45,386 bases of DNA from Verrucomicrobiota bacterium (GCA_018239845.1 JAFEGO010000085.1:1-45386); one strand, 5' to 3'. Shown: positions 6,363 through 15,054, counted from the stretch's first letter. Notes: generated from the sequence alone by a model not told the origin. Numbers and translations are program-made.

Positions 6363-8033
6363 TTAGGCGGCACTCCAAGCCACGGCGGGCTCGGTGGCGC
6401 AGGCTTCCTCGACGACGATGCGCTCGGGTTTGGGCCCGGCATAGACCCAGATCATCGCCATCGGCGCAGGGGTCTCGTTGATGAAATAGTGCACGCGGCC
6501 GCGCGGCTGGAGCGCGGTGGCCTGGTCCTGCATTGAGTAGCGCCGGCCCTCGACGATGCAGGTGGCCTTGCCCTCGACGATGCAGATCGATTCGTCGAAA
6601 TCGTGCAGGTGCGCGGGCAAGCGACCGCCGTGCTGGAAGTATCCGTAGCCACCGCTCATCTCGAGACCGGGGATGAGGTTGTCGTTGAAGAAATCGACGA
6701 AGGCCGCGTTGTTGCCCGGCGAGTAACGCTCCACGGTCTTCGTATAGGTAACGCGCTCGGCACCGGGCTCGGTCTGCGTGACGGCCGGCATCGTGCGGCG
6801 CGGGAAATAGCCCTCGACCAGCTCGCGCGCCGGGGCGTGCGAGGCCATCGCGATGTGAAACAGCGCGGGCGCACTGCGGGAGAGATTAGTGACCTTGTGT
6901 GCGAGCCCGCGGGGGATCGTGACGTTGTCGAGCGGCCCGATCTCGTACTGGCGGCCCTCGACGTCCACGAGCGCGCGCCCCTGCAGGAGCGTAATCGACT
7001 CGGAAAAGGTGTGACGGTGCCGCGGCAGCATCGCGCCGGGCGCGAAGGTCACGAGGCCCGTGGTGAGATTGCGCGCGTGGTTGTGCGCGCCGACCATGCA
7101 GTCGAAGGAAACACCCGGCGCGATAGCCAACTGCGGGCCGCTGTGGCGCGCGTTCATCACCTCGTTGCGGTCGGGACGAAACTCGGGCGGCGCGCACTTG
7201 ACGGCCTTCTCGACGGCGAGGGAGCGCGCGTCGTTTTCCAAGGTGAAGGAGGCGCGGATCTGCCGGTCGCCGCCGACGGAAGACAGGGCCTGGCGCAGGC
7301 TACGGATCAGCAGGCCACCGTCGAGCCCGAGGCCGATCAGGCCGAAACCCTGCTGACGGCGCAGGGCGAGATTGGTGTTATCGGTCGCGATCACGCCGCA
7401 GTGTTTGCCCGCGGCGCGCAGCGCGTCCTTCGCCTGCAAGATAAGGTCGGCAACTCCGGGGCCTTCCCATTTGCCGGGGAAGCCGGCGGTCGAAGAAAGA
7501 TCGGCGGGGCCGAAGAAGAAACAGTCCGCGGCCTTCACCTGCGCGAGCTGCGCGATGTTCTTCACCGCGGTGACCGTCTCAATGATCGGGACGACCAACA
7601 CGTTGGCGTCGGCCTCGGCGGTGTGCTCGATGAAGCACTGGCCCCAACACGTCGCACGCTCGGCGCCGATGCCGCGCAGGCCGCGCGGCGGATAAGTCGC
7701 GGCAGCGACGGCGGCCTCGAGTTGCGCGACCGTCTCGATCCAGGGGATGACGACGCCGTCGGCCCCGATATCGAGGGCACGCTTGATAAGAGCAGTGTTA
7801 TTTTCCGCGAGGCGCACCAGCACCACGGTGTCGCTGCGCACGGCGGCGCGGACATGTTCGACGATTTCCTTCCAGTCGAGGTGCCCGTGCTCGGCGTCGA
7901 TCGTCACCCAGTCGAGCCCGAGGGCCACGGCCATCTCACAGATGCTCGGCGATTCGAGCGTGATCCAGAGCCCGTGGCAGGGCTGGCCGGACTTGAGCTT
8001 GGCGCGCAGGCGCTGGAGGGCGTTGACCTTCAT
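6363..8033 (-). CDS. HpcH/HpaI-family aldolase fused to a two-cupin domain
   Basis: This 556-residue protein joins two usually separate units. Residues 1-255 are a class II pyruvate aldolase of the HpcH/HpaI type (as in 2-keto-3-deoxy-L-rhamnonate aldolase): the base His49 in DAEHG, Arg74, and metal ligands Glu152 (IIETV) and Asp178 (GPADLS). Residues about 305-540 hold two cupin barrels, each with a complete metal set: H339/H341/E345/H379 and H475/H477/E481/H515. The aldolase half would yield pyruvate plus an aldehyde such as lactaldehyde. The cupin half could be an isomerase, a lyase or a sugar-binding part. The start at 8033 (MKVNALQRLR) matches usual HpaI N-termini. It is the first gene of the BMC operon, divergent from an AraC regulator. 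No stop or frameshift separates the halves. Confidence 0.87.
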   Translation of the reverse strand: MKVNALQRLRAKLKSGQPCHGLWITLESPSICEMAVALGLDWVTIDAEHGHLDWKEIVEHVRAAVRSDTVVLVRLAENNTALIKRALDIGADGVVIPWIETVAQLEAAVAAATYPPRGLRGIGAERATCWGQCFIEHTAEADANVLVVPIIETVTAVKNIAQLAQVKAADCFFFGPADLSSTAGFPGKWEGPGVADLILQAKDALRAAGKHCGVIATDNTNLALRRQQGFGLIGLGLDGGLLIRSLRQALSSVGGDRQIRASFTLENDARSLAVEKAVKCAPPEFRPDRNEVMNARHSGPQLAIAPGVSFDCMVGAHNHARNLTTGLVTFAPGAMLPRHRHTFSESITLLQGRALVDVEGRQYEIGPLDNVTIPRGLAHKVTNLSRSAPALFHIAMASHAPARELVEGYFPRRTMPAVTQTEPGAERVTYTKTVERYSPGNNAAFVDFFNDNLIPGLEMSGGYGYFQHGGRLPAHLHDFDESICIVEGKATCIVEGRRYSMQDQATALQPRGRVHYFINETPAPMAMIWVYAGPKPERIVVEEACATEPAVAWSAA

Positions 8034-8112
8034 GAAAGCGGGGAAGCAGCGCAAGGGGGCGCGGCGGGGGTTTAGGGGATCACCACAGTAGCGGATTGCC
8101 TCGCGCGCGCCC
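8034..8112. promoter_or_regulatory. Shared divergent promoter region of the BMC operon and its AraC regulator
   Basis: Only 79 bp separate the two divergent start codons, so the promoters must overlap each other or extend into coding sequence. No clear palindrome or consensus -35/-10 pair is visible. The call rests on gene arrangement alone. Confidence 0.4.
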
Positions 8113-9066
8113 ATGGACAGTGTGAGCGATTCCCTGAGTTTTTTGAGCACCCCACTCAAAGTGTCCGCCGACCCCAAGAGCTTTTACCGCTACCTCCTCG
8201 CCGATTCGCAAGATCGCGACTGGGGCATCTATGCGACCTCCGCCGGCTACGTGGACATCGCGCCCGGGGCACCCTACCCGCCCGCCGGCCATCCGAAAAA
8301 CTACCGCTTCTGCTGGGAGGAAGGCCGCCGGCTCGACGAACTACAGATCCACTTTATCACGCGAGGCGGCGGCGTGTTTGAGTCCAACGAGGAAGGCGGT
8401 CCCAGCCAGCGCGTCGCGCCTGGCGGGGCCTTTGTGCTCTTCCCGCAGGTCTGGCACCGCTATGCGCCGCAGGCGGAAACAGGCTGGTTTGAATACTGGA
8501 TCGGCCTGAAGGGCGACCATGTGGAGCGCCTGCTGCAAAAGAAACTTTTCCGCCCCGACCACCCGGTTTTTACGCCGGCCGACAGCAGCGCGCTGCTGCG
8601 ACTCTTCACCGAGGTCGTCGCCTGCCTGCGCCATCACTCCGTCGGCACCTCGCGCACCCTCGGCTCGGTGGCCCTGCAAATCCTCGCGGAATTGCAGACC
8701 GGCGCCGCGCCCGCCGCGCCGGCGGAAAAGCACACCGACCACGTCATCCGCGAAGCCAAGCTCATGCTCGACCAGCACCTCGAACAGGAGGTCGATCTCG
8801 AACTCATGGCCAAAAAGCTCAACGTCGGCTACCACTGGCTCCGCCGGGCCTTCAAACAGGAGACAGGCCAGTCGCTTCACCAATACCGCCTGCAAAACCG
8901 CCTCAACCGCGCCAAGCTCCTGCTCAAGAGCAGCGATGCCACCGTGGAGCAAATCGCGCTGCAGACCGGCTTCACCGATCCGTATTATTTCTCGTCTATC
9001 TTCAAACAGAAGACCGGCAGCACGCCGAGCGGCTGGCGCCGCGGTGACCCGCTGCCGCTGACTTGA
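8113..9066 (+). CDS. AraC-family transcriptional regulator of the BMC operon
   Basis: This 317-residue regulator has an N-terminal cupin-like sensor (about 30-150; IHFITRGGGVFE, then GGAFVLFPQVWHRYAP) and a C-terminal double helix-turn-helix of AraC type (about 225-312). The latter has LELMAKKLNVGYHWLRRAFK for the first HTH and VEQIALQTGFTDPYYFSSIFK for the second. Proteins of this plan bind a sugar or derivative and activate adjacent catabolic genes. Its divergence from the aldolase-cupin gene by 79 bp makes it the natural regulator of the BMC operon. Its stop abuts the stop of the convergent glycosidase gene with no spacer. Confidence 0.9.
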   Translation: MDSVSDSLSFLSTPLKVSADPKSFYRYLLADSQDRDWGIYATSAGYVDIAPGAPYPPAGHPKNYRFCWEEGRRLDELQIHFITRGGGVFESNEEGGPSQRVAPGGAFVLFPQVWHRYAPQAETGWFEYWIGLKGDHVERLLQKKLFRPDHPVFTPADSSALLRLFTEVVACLRHHSVGTSRTLGSVALQILAELQTGAAPAAPAEKHTDHVIREAKLMLDQHLEQEVDLELMAKKLNVGYHWLRRAFKQETGQSLHQYRLQNRLNRAKLLLKSSDATVEQIALQTGFTDPYYFSSIFKQKTGSTPSGWRRGDPLPLT

Positions 9067-10020
9067 TCAAAGGCCAAACTCCGCCAGCTGCGCCTTGTCC
9101 GTGAGCTGCGTGATCGTCGGCTCCACCGCACTCCAGTCGATCACGCCCACGAGCAACCGGTAATAGCGCAGCCCGAAATACGCCACGAGCCAGCGATCCC
9201 CTTTGCGACGGATCACTTCCATGCCGGTGATGTCGGCGCGCAGCGCCCGCGGCGCTACGGCGGGCCAGCGCAGCGGGTTGTCGGAATCAACCCAGCTCCA
9301 CGCGTGGTGTCCGCCGAAGAACAAGCGCCAGCGGCCGTCGTCGAGGCGCTGGATGTTGGATGACTCGCACTGGTTCCAACCGGAGAATTCGTAGGCCGTG
9401 CCTTCGTCGCGCCAGTGCCGCAGATCCTGTGACGAGGCCCGCGCCACGCAGCCGCGGCCGTCGCGCGTGACCGCGGTATAATATAACTGAAACGCGCCGT
9501 CGTGCGCGATCACGTGCGCATCCCGACACGCCGCGCCGCCGGTCGTAGGACAAAACGCCCAGCTATACTCCTCCGGCCGGATCACGGGCCCGTCGCTCGC
9601 GCGCTCCCAATGAAAGAGATCATCCGACACCGCCACGCCGATGCGCTGGGTGTTGTCGGTCGCGACGCCGGTGTAAAACATCCAATGCCGTCCCGCGTGC
9701 GCGATGACGTACGGCGCGAACACATGGCCGTGGTCCCACCCGCGCACGTCGATGAAGAAGCATGGCTCGTGCGTCTCCCATGTCACAAAGTCGCGGGTCG
9801 TCGCATGGCCGAACCAAATCTCATTGCCCGGCAGGCAGCAGCTCACACCCGGCGTGCCCGCGATGTGGTAAAGGTGCCACACGCCGCCGACCTCGTGCAG
9901 GCAGAAATCCTTCAGGTAAAAACCCAGCGGCGCGTAGCCCACCTTCAGCCAATCCTCCTGATGCGCCCGCTGCCGCGCGACCGCATCGAGATAACATTGG
10001 TAATCGGGATTGGCGTTCAT
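9067..10020 (-). CDS. Five-bladed beta-propeller glycoside hydrolase (GH32/GH43-like)
   Basis: The 317 residues repeat the WHLYHIAG / HWMFYTGVA / FQLYYTAVT / WRLFFGGHH strand pattern of GH-clan F/J beta-propellers. A CRDAHV segment resembles the GH32 RDP motif, whose Asp stabilises the transition state, and QCESSNI could supply the acid/base Glu. The N-terminal KDFCLHEVGGVWHLYH would hold the nucleophile Asp. No signal peptide is visible, so it should act on imported oligosaccharides. It is transcribed 18 bp behind the GH172 gene and ends exactly at the stop of the convergent AraC gene. The family number and the substrate (fructosides or arabinosides) are uncertain. Confidence 0.75.
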   Translation of the reverse strand: MNANPDYQCYLDAVARQRAHQEDWLKVGYAPLGFYLKDFCLHEVGGVWHLYHIAGTPGVSCCLPGNEIWFGHATTRDFVTWETHEPCFFIDVRGWDHGHVFAPYVIAHAGRHWMFYTGVATDNTQRIGVAVSDDLFHWERASDGPVIRPEEYSWAFCPTTGGAACRDAHVIAHDGAFQLYYTAVTRDGRGCVARASSQDLRHWRDEGTAYEFSGWNQCESSNIQRLDDGRWRLFFGGHHAWSWVDSDNPLRWPAVAPRALRADITGMEVIRRKGDRWLVAYFGLRYYRLLVGVIDWSAVEPTITQLTDKAQLAEFGL

Positions 10021-10038
10021 CGCCGCACGTTAGCGAGG

Positions 10039-11145
10039 TTAACGCTGCCAGCGCTCGTTGAGCGTCTTAAATTTCGGATACGCTGCATGCGGCTCGGCCT
10101 GATACCAGAAGGCGGTCGAGGCCACGTCTTCCGTCAGCGGCTGGTAAATGTGACCCGGCCACCAACCGAGCGTCTGAACGGTCACGCGCAGGTCCTGAGT
10201 AAAGCCGATGCTGTCCAGCAGGTGCCAGCGGTAGAGGCCGAAGTAGCGCGGACCATCCGCGCTGCCCGTGTGCGCGAGCGGCATGCCGACGAAGGGCGTG
10301 TTGAAGGGCTGCTCGACCGTGTCCTTCTTCGGGTCGCGGAAGAAGCCCCACGCACCGCTGAAGTAGTCCTCCGTGCCGTTGTCGCAGATCGTGGGAAACT
10401 CGCCGTCGCCATCGATGTAGAATTTCACCTCGCCCTCACCCCACCAGCCGCGCGAGAGGGCGGTCCAGGCGAGGTACGTGCCGACGTAAAGGCCGCGGCC
10501 TTTCACCCCGTCGAGGATGGTGTGCTCGGGGAGTTCGCGCGTCGTCAGGCTGCGCCGCCACTGCGCGTGGAAATACGCGGCGTCGTCCGGGATGTCATGG
10601 AGCTTGTACATCACCTTGTAGGCGATGATGCGCACATCCACCTTGTTCTCATTCGTGAGCGTGATGCGCGCGTGCTTGCGGAACGGCATCTGCCAGTAAC
10701 AGCTCAGGCCGCGGTGCGGCGCCACCACGACGGGCAGCGACGTCACGGTGTGCGGCTGCGTGTCGAAACCCATCGCGAAGAAATCGCCCAGCGGCGCCTC
10801 GACCGACGGCGTCTCCTCGTTGTCCCAGTACATCCGCAGCACGAGCGGGCGAAACTCATCGCCGCTGCCCGTGATCCAGAATTGGTTGATGCAGCCCGGG
10901 CCCTTGATGTCGGCGAGCACCGCGGTCTCGCCGGCCTTGAGGCTGATGAACGGGCGCACCTTCCACCCGCGGCCCAGATGCATCGCCTGCGAACTGTGAG
11001 GCGTCATCGGGTCGTTGGGATTGGGCTCCCATTTCGCGCCGCCGCCTTTTTCGCCGGTGGGATTCTCGGCGTTGATCATGCGGGTGACCGCGCCGGCTTG
11101 CAACGGCAGCAGGCCCAGGAGGTTGTTCATGGCGATGGGATTCAT
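10039..11145 (-). CDS. GH172 family (DUF2961) glycoside hydrolase
   Basis: This 368-residue protein matches the DUF2961 family, now GH172. It has the INQFWIT strand, VEAPLGDFF, and the signature IDGDGEFPTICDNGTEDYF, with candidate catalytic glutamates Glu249 and Glu259. Characterised GH172 enzymes act on alpha-D-fructofuranosides and D-arabinofuranosides and form jelly-roll hexamers. No signal peptide is evident from the start at 11145 (MNPIAMNNLL); an ATG at 11130 is an alternative, and a frame reaching 11307 runs into the lipB promoter region and is rejected. With the beta-propeller enzyme 18 bp downstream it forms a two-gene glycosidase operon. Confidence 0.85.
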   Translation of the reverse strand: MNPIAMNNLLGLLPLQAGAVTRMINAENPTGEKGGGAKWEPNPNDPMTPHSSQAMHLGRGWKVRPFISLKAGETAVLADIKGPGCINQFWITGSGDEFRPLVLRMYWDNEETPSVEAPLGDFFAMGFDTQPHTVTSLPVVVAPHRGLSCYWQMPFRKHARITLTNENKVDVRIIAYKVMYKLHDIPDDAAYFHAQWRRSLTTRELPEHTILDGVKGRGLYVGTYLAWTALSRGWWGEGEVKFYIDGDGEFPTICDNGTEDYFSGAWGFFRDPKKDTVEQPFNTPFVGMPLAHTGSADGPRYFGLYRWHLLDSIGFTQDLRVTVQTLGWWPGHIYQPLTEDVASTAFWYQAEPHAAYPKFKTLNERWQR

Positions 11146-11269
11146 GCGGGAAACGTGGGGTTGACCAAGACAGCCGCTGCACATCCCGCCGCGCAAGCGC
11201 CGAGCGGTTGATATTTCACCTGCGCCTGCCGCCTTGCACGGAGGGAAAAGCTCGCTGAGCGTAGCGCCC

Positions 11270-11962
11270 ATGTCCGCACCCGCTGCTCCGTCCGCCACCG
11301 GCTCCACCGTCGATTGGGGCCGGACGCGCCATGCCGCGGCGTTTCAGGAACAGGAAAAACTCCTCTTGCTCCGGATCGCGGGCGAAGCGCCCGACACGCT
11401 CGTCTTCACCGAGCACGAGCCGGTCTTCACGATGGGCATGCGCAGCGGGGCCGACGCGCATCTCGTTTGGGGCGGCGAGCGGCTCGCCACCGAGGGCATC
11501 GAGGTCCTGCGCACCAATCGCGGCGGCGACATCACCTACCACGGACCCGGTCAGCTCGTCGGTTATCCGATCGTGTCGCTCGACGCGCGCCGCGACCTGC
11601 ACGCCTACCTGCGCTTTCTCGAACAGGTTTTGATCAACACCCTCGCCCGCCTCGACCTCCCGCAGGCCACGCGGCGCGAGGGGCTCACGGGCATCTGGCT
11701 CGGCTCGCGCAAGGTCGCGGCCATCGGCGTCGCCGTGAAACGCTGGGTCACGTACCACGGCTTCGCGCTCAACGTGAATCCCAACCTCGCGCACTTCGGC
11801 GGCATCGTCCCGTGCGGCATCGCGGCCACGGACGGCACCGTAACGTCACTCGCCGCCGAGCTCGGCCGCCCGATTGATCTCGCCGAGGTGAAACCGATCC
11901 TCGCGCGCGAATTCTGGACCCTCTGGCCGCTCTTCCTGCAAGGCGCCGAGCCGCATTCCTAA
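11270..11962 (+). CDS. lipB: Octanoyltransferase LipB
   Basis: LipB moves the octanoyl group from octanoyl-ACP to lipoyl domains of 2-oxoacid dehydrogenases and GcvH, the first step of lipoate synthesis. The 230-residue protein shows the signature RGGDITYHGPGQLVGYP (84-100), the catalytic lysine in SRKVAAIGV (Lys148) and the acyl-thioester cysteine in GGIVPCGI (Cys182). The start at 11270 (MSAPAAPSA) is preferred; an in-frame ATG at 11234 would add 12 unrelated residues. The gene is followed after 2 bp by a membrane TPR gene and then lipA, so the lipoate pathway genes lie together with one intruder. Confidence 0.95.
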   Translation: MSAPAAPSATGSTVDWGRTRHAAAFQEQEKLLLLRIAGEAPDTLVFTEHEPVFTMGMRSGADAHLVWGGERLATEGIEVLRTNRGGDITYHGPGQLVGYPIVSLDARRDLHAYLRFLEQVLINTLARLDLPQATRREGLTGIWLGSRKVAAIGVAVKRWVTYHGFALNVNPNLAHFGGIVPCGIAATDGTVTSLAAELGRPIDLAEVKPILAREFWTLWPLFLQGAEPHS

Positions 11963-11964
11963 AA

Positions 11965-14085
11965 ATGCTCCCGCCCACCCCCGACGCAGAGTCCCGTAAT
12001 CCCTTCGGCCTGCCCAGTTGGGTTTTCTGCGTCGCGATCTATGCCGCACTCCTCGCGGTTTACAGTCCGACCTTTGGCGCCGCCTTCGTGTGGAACGACA
12101 TCGACTATGTCACCCGCGCCGACCTCCAATCGCTCCACGGCCTCTGGCGCATCTGGTTCGAGCCGGGCGCGACCGAGCAATATTACCCGCTGCTGCACGG
12201 CGCGTTTTGGGTGGAGCACCGGCTGTGGGGCGACAACCCGCTCGGCTACCACCTCGCTAACATTTTTCTGCATGGCACCTCGGCGTGCCTCCTCGCTTCC
12301 GCGCTGCGAAAACTCGCGGCGCCCGGCGCGTGGCTGGCCGCGGGGATTTTTGCGCTGCACCCCGTCTGCGTGGAATCCATCGCGTGGGTCTCCGAGCAAA
12401 AGAACACGCTCTCGACCGCGCTGTTTCTCACCGCGGGATTGCTCTACCTGCACTACGATCAGTCGCGCCGCCCGCGGACCTACGCGTGGGCGACCGCGGT
12501 CTTTGTCCTCGCGCTCTTCGCCAAGTCTCTCACGGCCACGCTGCCCGCCGCGCTCCTCGTCGTCTGCTGGTGGCAACGCGGAAAACTCAGCTGGGCCCGC
12601 GACGTCCGCCCGCTGCTCTCGTGGTTCGCCATTGGCGCCGTCGTCAGCCTCTTCACCGCGTGGTACGAGCATGTTTACCTCGCAGCGTCCGGTCCGGAGT
12701 TCGCGCTGAGCTTCGTGCAACGCGGTCTCGTCGCCGCGCGGGCGGCGTGGTTCTACCTCGGGAAAACCCTCTGGCCGGCCGACCTCATCTTTATCTACCC
12801 GCGCTGGTCGCCCAATCCCGCGCAGCTCTGGCAATGGGCATTTCCCGCCGCCGCGCTGGTCCTGCTCGCTGCGCTCTGGTGGCTGCGCCGGCGGATGCGC
12901 GGACCGCTTGCGGCGATCCTGTTTTTCGGCGGCACGCTGTTTCCCGTGATGGGATTTTTCAACCTCTACGCCTTCCGCTACTCCTACGTCGCGGATCACT
13001 GGCAGTACCTGCCGATGATCGGCCTCATCGTGCCCGTGGCCGCCGGCCTGACTTTCCTCACCGCGCGTTGGCCCAAGGTGGCCGCACCCGTTCTCGCACT
13101 CGGACTCTTCGCTACGCTCGGCACCCTCTCCTGGCGACAGGCGCACGCGTATCACGACAAGGTCACGTTTTATCAGACCATCCTCGACCGAAACCCCGAC
13201 TGCTGGATGGCCGCGCTCAACCTCGGCAGCTTCTTCCTCGATGCGGGCAACCACGCCGGGGCCATCGAGCAGTTCACCCGCACGCTGCGACTCAAGCCCG
13301 GCTTCGCCGAGGCCCACTGCAATCTCGGCGACGCCCTCCTCCAGCAGCATCTCGTCAAGGAGGCCATCGCGCAGTATCGGAAAACCATCGAGCTGAAACC
13401 CGATCTCCCCGAAGCCCACAACAACCTCGCCTCTGCCCTCACCCAGCTTGGCCGGGCCGACGAGGCGGTCGCCGAGTACCGCCAGACCCTCCGGCTCAAT
13501 CCCGCTTACGCCGAGGCTCACGCCAATTTCGCCTATCTCCTTACCCAGCTAAACCAGCCCGCCGAGGCGATCGCGCACGGTCGCAAGGCGATCAGCCTCC
13601 GGCCCCATTACCCCGACGCCTACAACAACCTCGCCTCCGCCCAGCTTGCCGCCGGCGATGTGGCGGGCGCCATCGCCTCCGGTCAGCGCGCTATCGAGCT
13701 CGAGCCAAATTTCCCGATCGCCTACAACAACCTCGGCAACGCCCTCGCCCGCGCCAACCGTTTTGACGAAGCCATCGCCGCCTACGGCCAGGCCTTGAAG
13801 CTCCAACCTGGCTACGCCGAGGCCCGCATCAACCTCGGCGGCGCCCTCGCCCAGGCCGGCCGGCTTTCCGAGGCGATCCTCGAATATCAGGCCGCCCTTT
13901 CCACGAATCCCGCAATCCCCGAGGGGCACAACAACCTCGGTTTCGCCCTGCTCCGTCTCGGCCAGCCCAACGAGGCCATCGTGCAGTTCACCGCCGCCCT
14001 GAGCCTCCGACCCGATTTTCCCGAGGCCCGGCACAACCTCGAACTCGCCCGGCAGGAGCAGCAGAAGGCCGCGCCCCCGAAATAG
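11965..14085 (+). CDS. TMTC-like polytopic membrane protein with C-terminal TPR array
   Basis: The 706-residue protein has an N-terminal part (about 1-390) with some ten hydrophobic segments and the loop FVWNDIDYV near residue 45. This resembles GT-C glycosyltransferases, where an acidic pair in the first loop is catalytic. The C-terminal part (about 400-700) has eight full 34-residue TPR units plus a partial ninth (repeating A-NNLA/G-AL....A...Y..A..L.P). This plan is that of TMTC-type O-mannosyltransferases and many bacterial TPR membrane proteins. The gene starts 2 bp after lipB and ends 63 bp before lipA. Protein glycosylation is an inference; a purely structural TPR role cannot be excluded. 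Confidence 0.8.
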   Translation: MLPPTPDAESRNPFGLPSWVFCVAIYAALLAVYSPTFGAAFVWNDIDYVTRADLQSLHGLWRIWFEPGATEQYYPLLHGAFWVEHRLWGDNPLGYHLANIFLHGTSACLLASALRKLAAPGAWLAAGIFALHPVCVESIAWVSEQKNTLSTALFLTAGLLYLHYDQSRRPRTYAWATAVFVLALFAKSLTATLPAALLVVCWWQRGKLSWARDVRPLLSWFAIGAVVSLFTAWYEHVYLAASGPEFALSFVQRGLVAARAAWFYLGKTLWPADLIFIYPRWSPNPAQLWQWAFPAAALVLLAALWWLRRRMRGPLAAILFFGGTLFPVMGFFNLYAFRYSYVADHWQYLPMIGLIVPVAAGLTFLTARWPKVAAPVLALGLFATLGTLSWRQAHAYHDKVTFYQTILDRNPDCWMAALNLGSFFLDAGNHAGAIEQFTRTLRLKPGFAEAHCNLGDALLQQHLVKEAIAQYRKTIELKPDLPEAHNNLASALTQLGRADEAVAEYRQTLRLNPAYAEAHANFAYLLTQLNQPAEAIAHGRKAISLRPHYPDAYNNLASAQLAAGDVAGAIASGQRAIELEPNFPIAYNNLGNALARANRFDEAIAAYGQALKLQPGYAEARINLGGALAQAGRLSEAILEYQAALSTNPAIPEGHNNLGFALLRLGQPNEAIVQFTAALSLRPDFPEARHNLELARQEQQKAAPPK

Positions 14086-14148
14086 GTGCGCCAAAAAATC
14101 CCCTTCTCTCTCCTGCAATCCTGCGCATAGTGTGCTCCTTTCCACCCG

Positions 14149-15054
14149 ATGGATCTCACGGACACCACGCGCAAACCTTCCTGGCTCCGAGCCAAACTGC
14201 CTTCCGGCCCCGGCTACTCCGCCGTGCGCAAACTCGTGGACGAGCACAAGCTCCACACCGTCTGCCAGAGCGCGCAGTGCCCCAATCTCGGCGAATGCTG
14301 GTCGCGCGGCACCGCCACGCTGATGATCCTCGGCAACATCTGCACGCGCTCCTGTAATTTCTGCGCGATCCAGACCGGCCGCCCCACGGAGCTCGATCTC
14401 GGTGAGCCCGCCCGCGTCGCCGACGCCGTGGCCAAGATGAATCTCAAGCACTGCGTCATCACCAGCGTCGCCCGCGACGAACTCGCCGATGGAGGCGCCA
14501 GCGTCTGGGCCGCCACAATCCGCGCCATCCGCCACCGCAATCCCGCCACCGCCATCGAGGTCCTCACGCCCGATTGGAAGGGCCGCATGCACGACCTCGA
14601 CACTGTGCTCGACGCCAAGCCCGACATTTTTAACCACAACCTCGAGACCGTCGAGCGCCTGCAAAAACCCGTCCGCGTGCAGGCCCGTTACGACCGCAGC
14701 CGCTCCGTCCTCCAGCACGCGAAGTCCCGCGGCTTCACGACCAAGACCGGCATCATGCTCGGCCTCGGCGAGACGCACGAGGAGGTTGAAAAAACGCTCC
14801 GCGACATCGCCTCCGACCGCACGGATATCTTGACCATCGGCCAGTACCTGCAGCCCACGCCGCAGCATTGGAAGATCGCGCGTTGGGTGCCACCGGAGGA
14901 GTTCGCGCACTGGAAACAGTTCGGCCTCTCCCTCGGCCTCGGCGTCGTCGAGAGCGGCGCGATGGTGCGCTCCAGCTACCACGCCGACGAGCAGTCGCAG
15001 AAGTACACTGGCGACGAGCACCTGAACACGACCAACGCCCTCGCGGGGGCGTGA
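14149..15054 (+). CDS. lipA: Lipoyl synthase LipA
   Basis: LipA is a radical SAM enzyme that inserts two sulfurs into protein-bound octanoyl chains. Both clusters are visible: the auxiliary C39-x4-C44-x5-C50 (CQSAQCPNLGEC) and the radical SAM C65-x3-C69-x2-C72 (CTRSCNFC). The C-terminal RSSYHADEQ supplies the serine that ligates the auxiliary cluster. At 301 residues it has normal family length. It shares a short neighbourhood with lipB. The stop codon overlaps the first bases of a palindromic element. Confidence 0.97.
   Translation: MDLTDTTRKPSWLRAKLPSGPGYSAVRKLVDEHKLHTVCQSAQCPNLGECWSRGTATLMILGNICTRSCNFCAIQTGRPTELDLGEPARVADAVAKMNLKHCVITSVARDELADGGASVWAATIRAIRHRNPATAIEVLTPDWKGRMHDLDTVLDAKPDIFNHNLETVERLQKPVRVQARYDRSRSVLQHAKSRGFTTKTGIMLGLGETHEEVEKTLRDIASDRTDILTIGQYLQPTPQHWKIARWVPPEEFAHWKQFGLSLGLGVVESGAMVRSSYHADEQSQKYTGDEHLNTTNALAGA

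Noticed and set aside
6363..8177. A longer start (8177) for the aldolase-cupin fusion
   Set aside because: It would overlap the AraC start region, and the extra 48 residues do not resemble HpaI proteins; MKVNALQRLR at 8033 does.
11959..13521. A 520-codon minus-strand frame opposite the TMTC-like gene
   Set aside because: Composition is Arg/Glu/Gly-rich without motifs, while the plus strand encodes clear membrane helices and TPRs.
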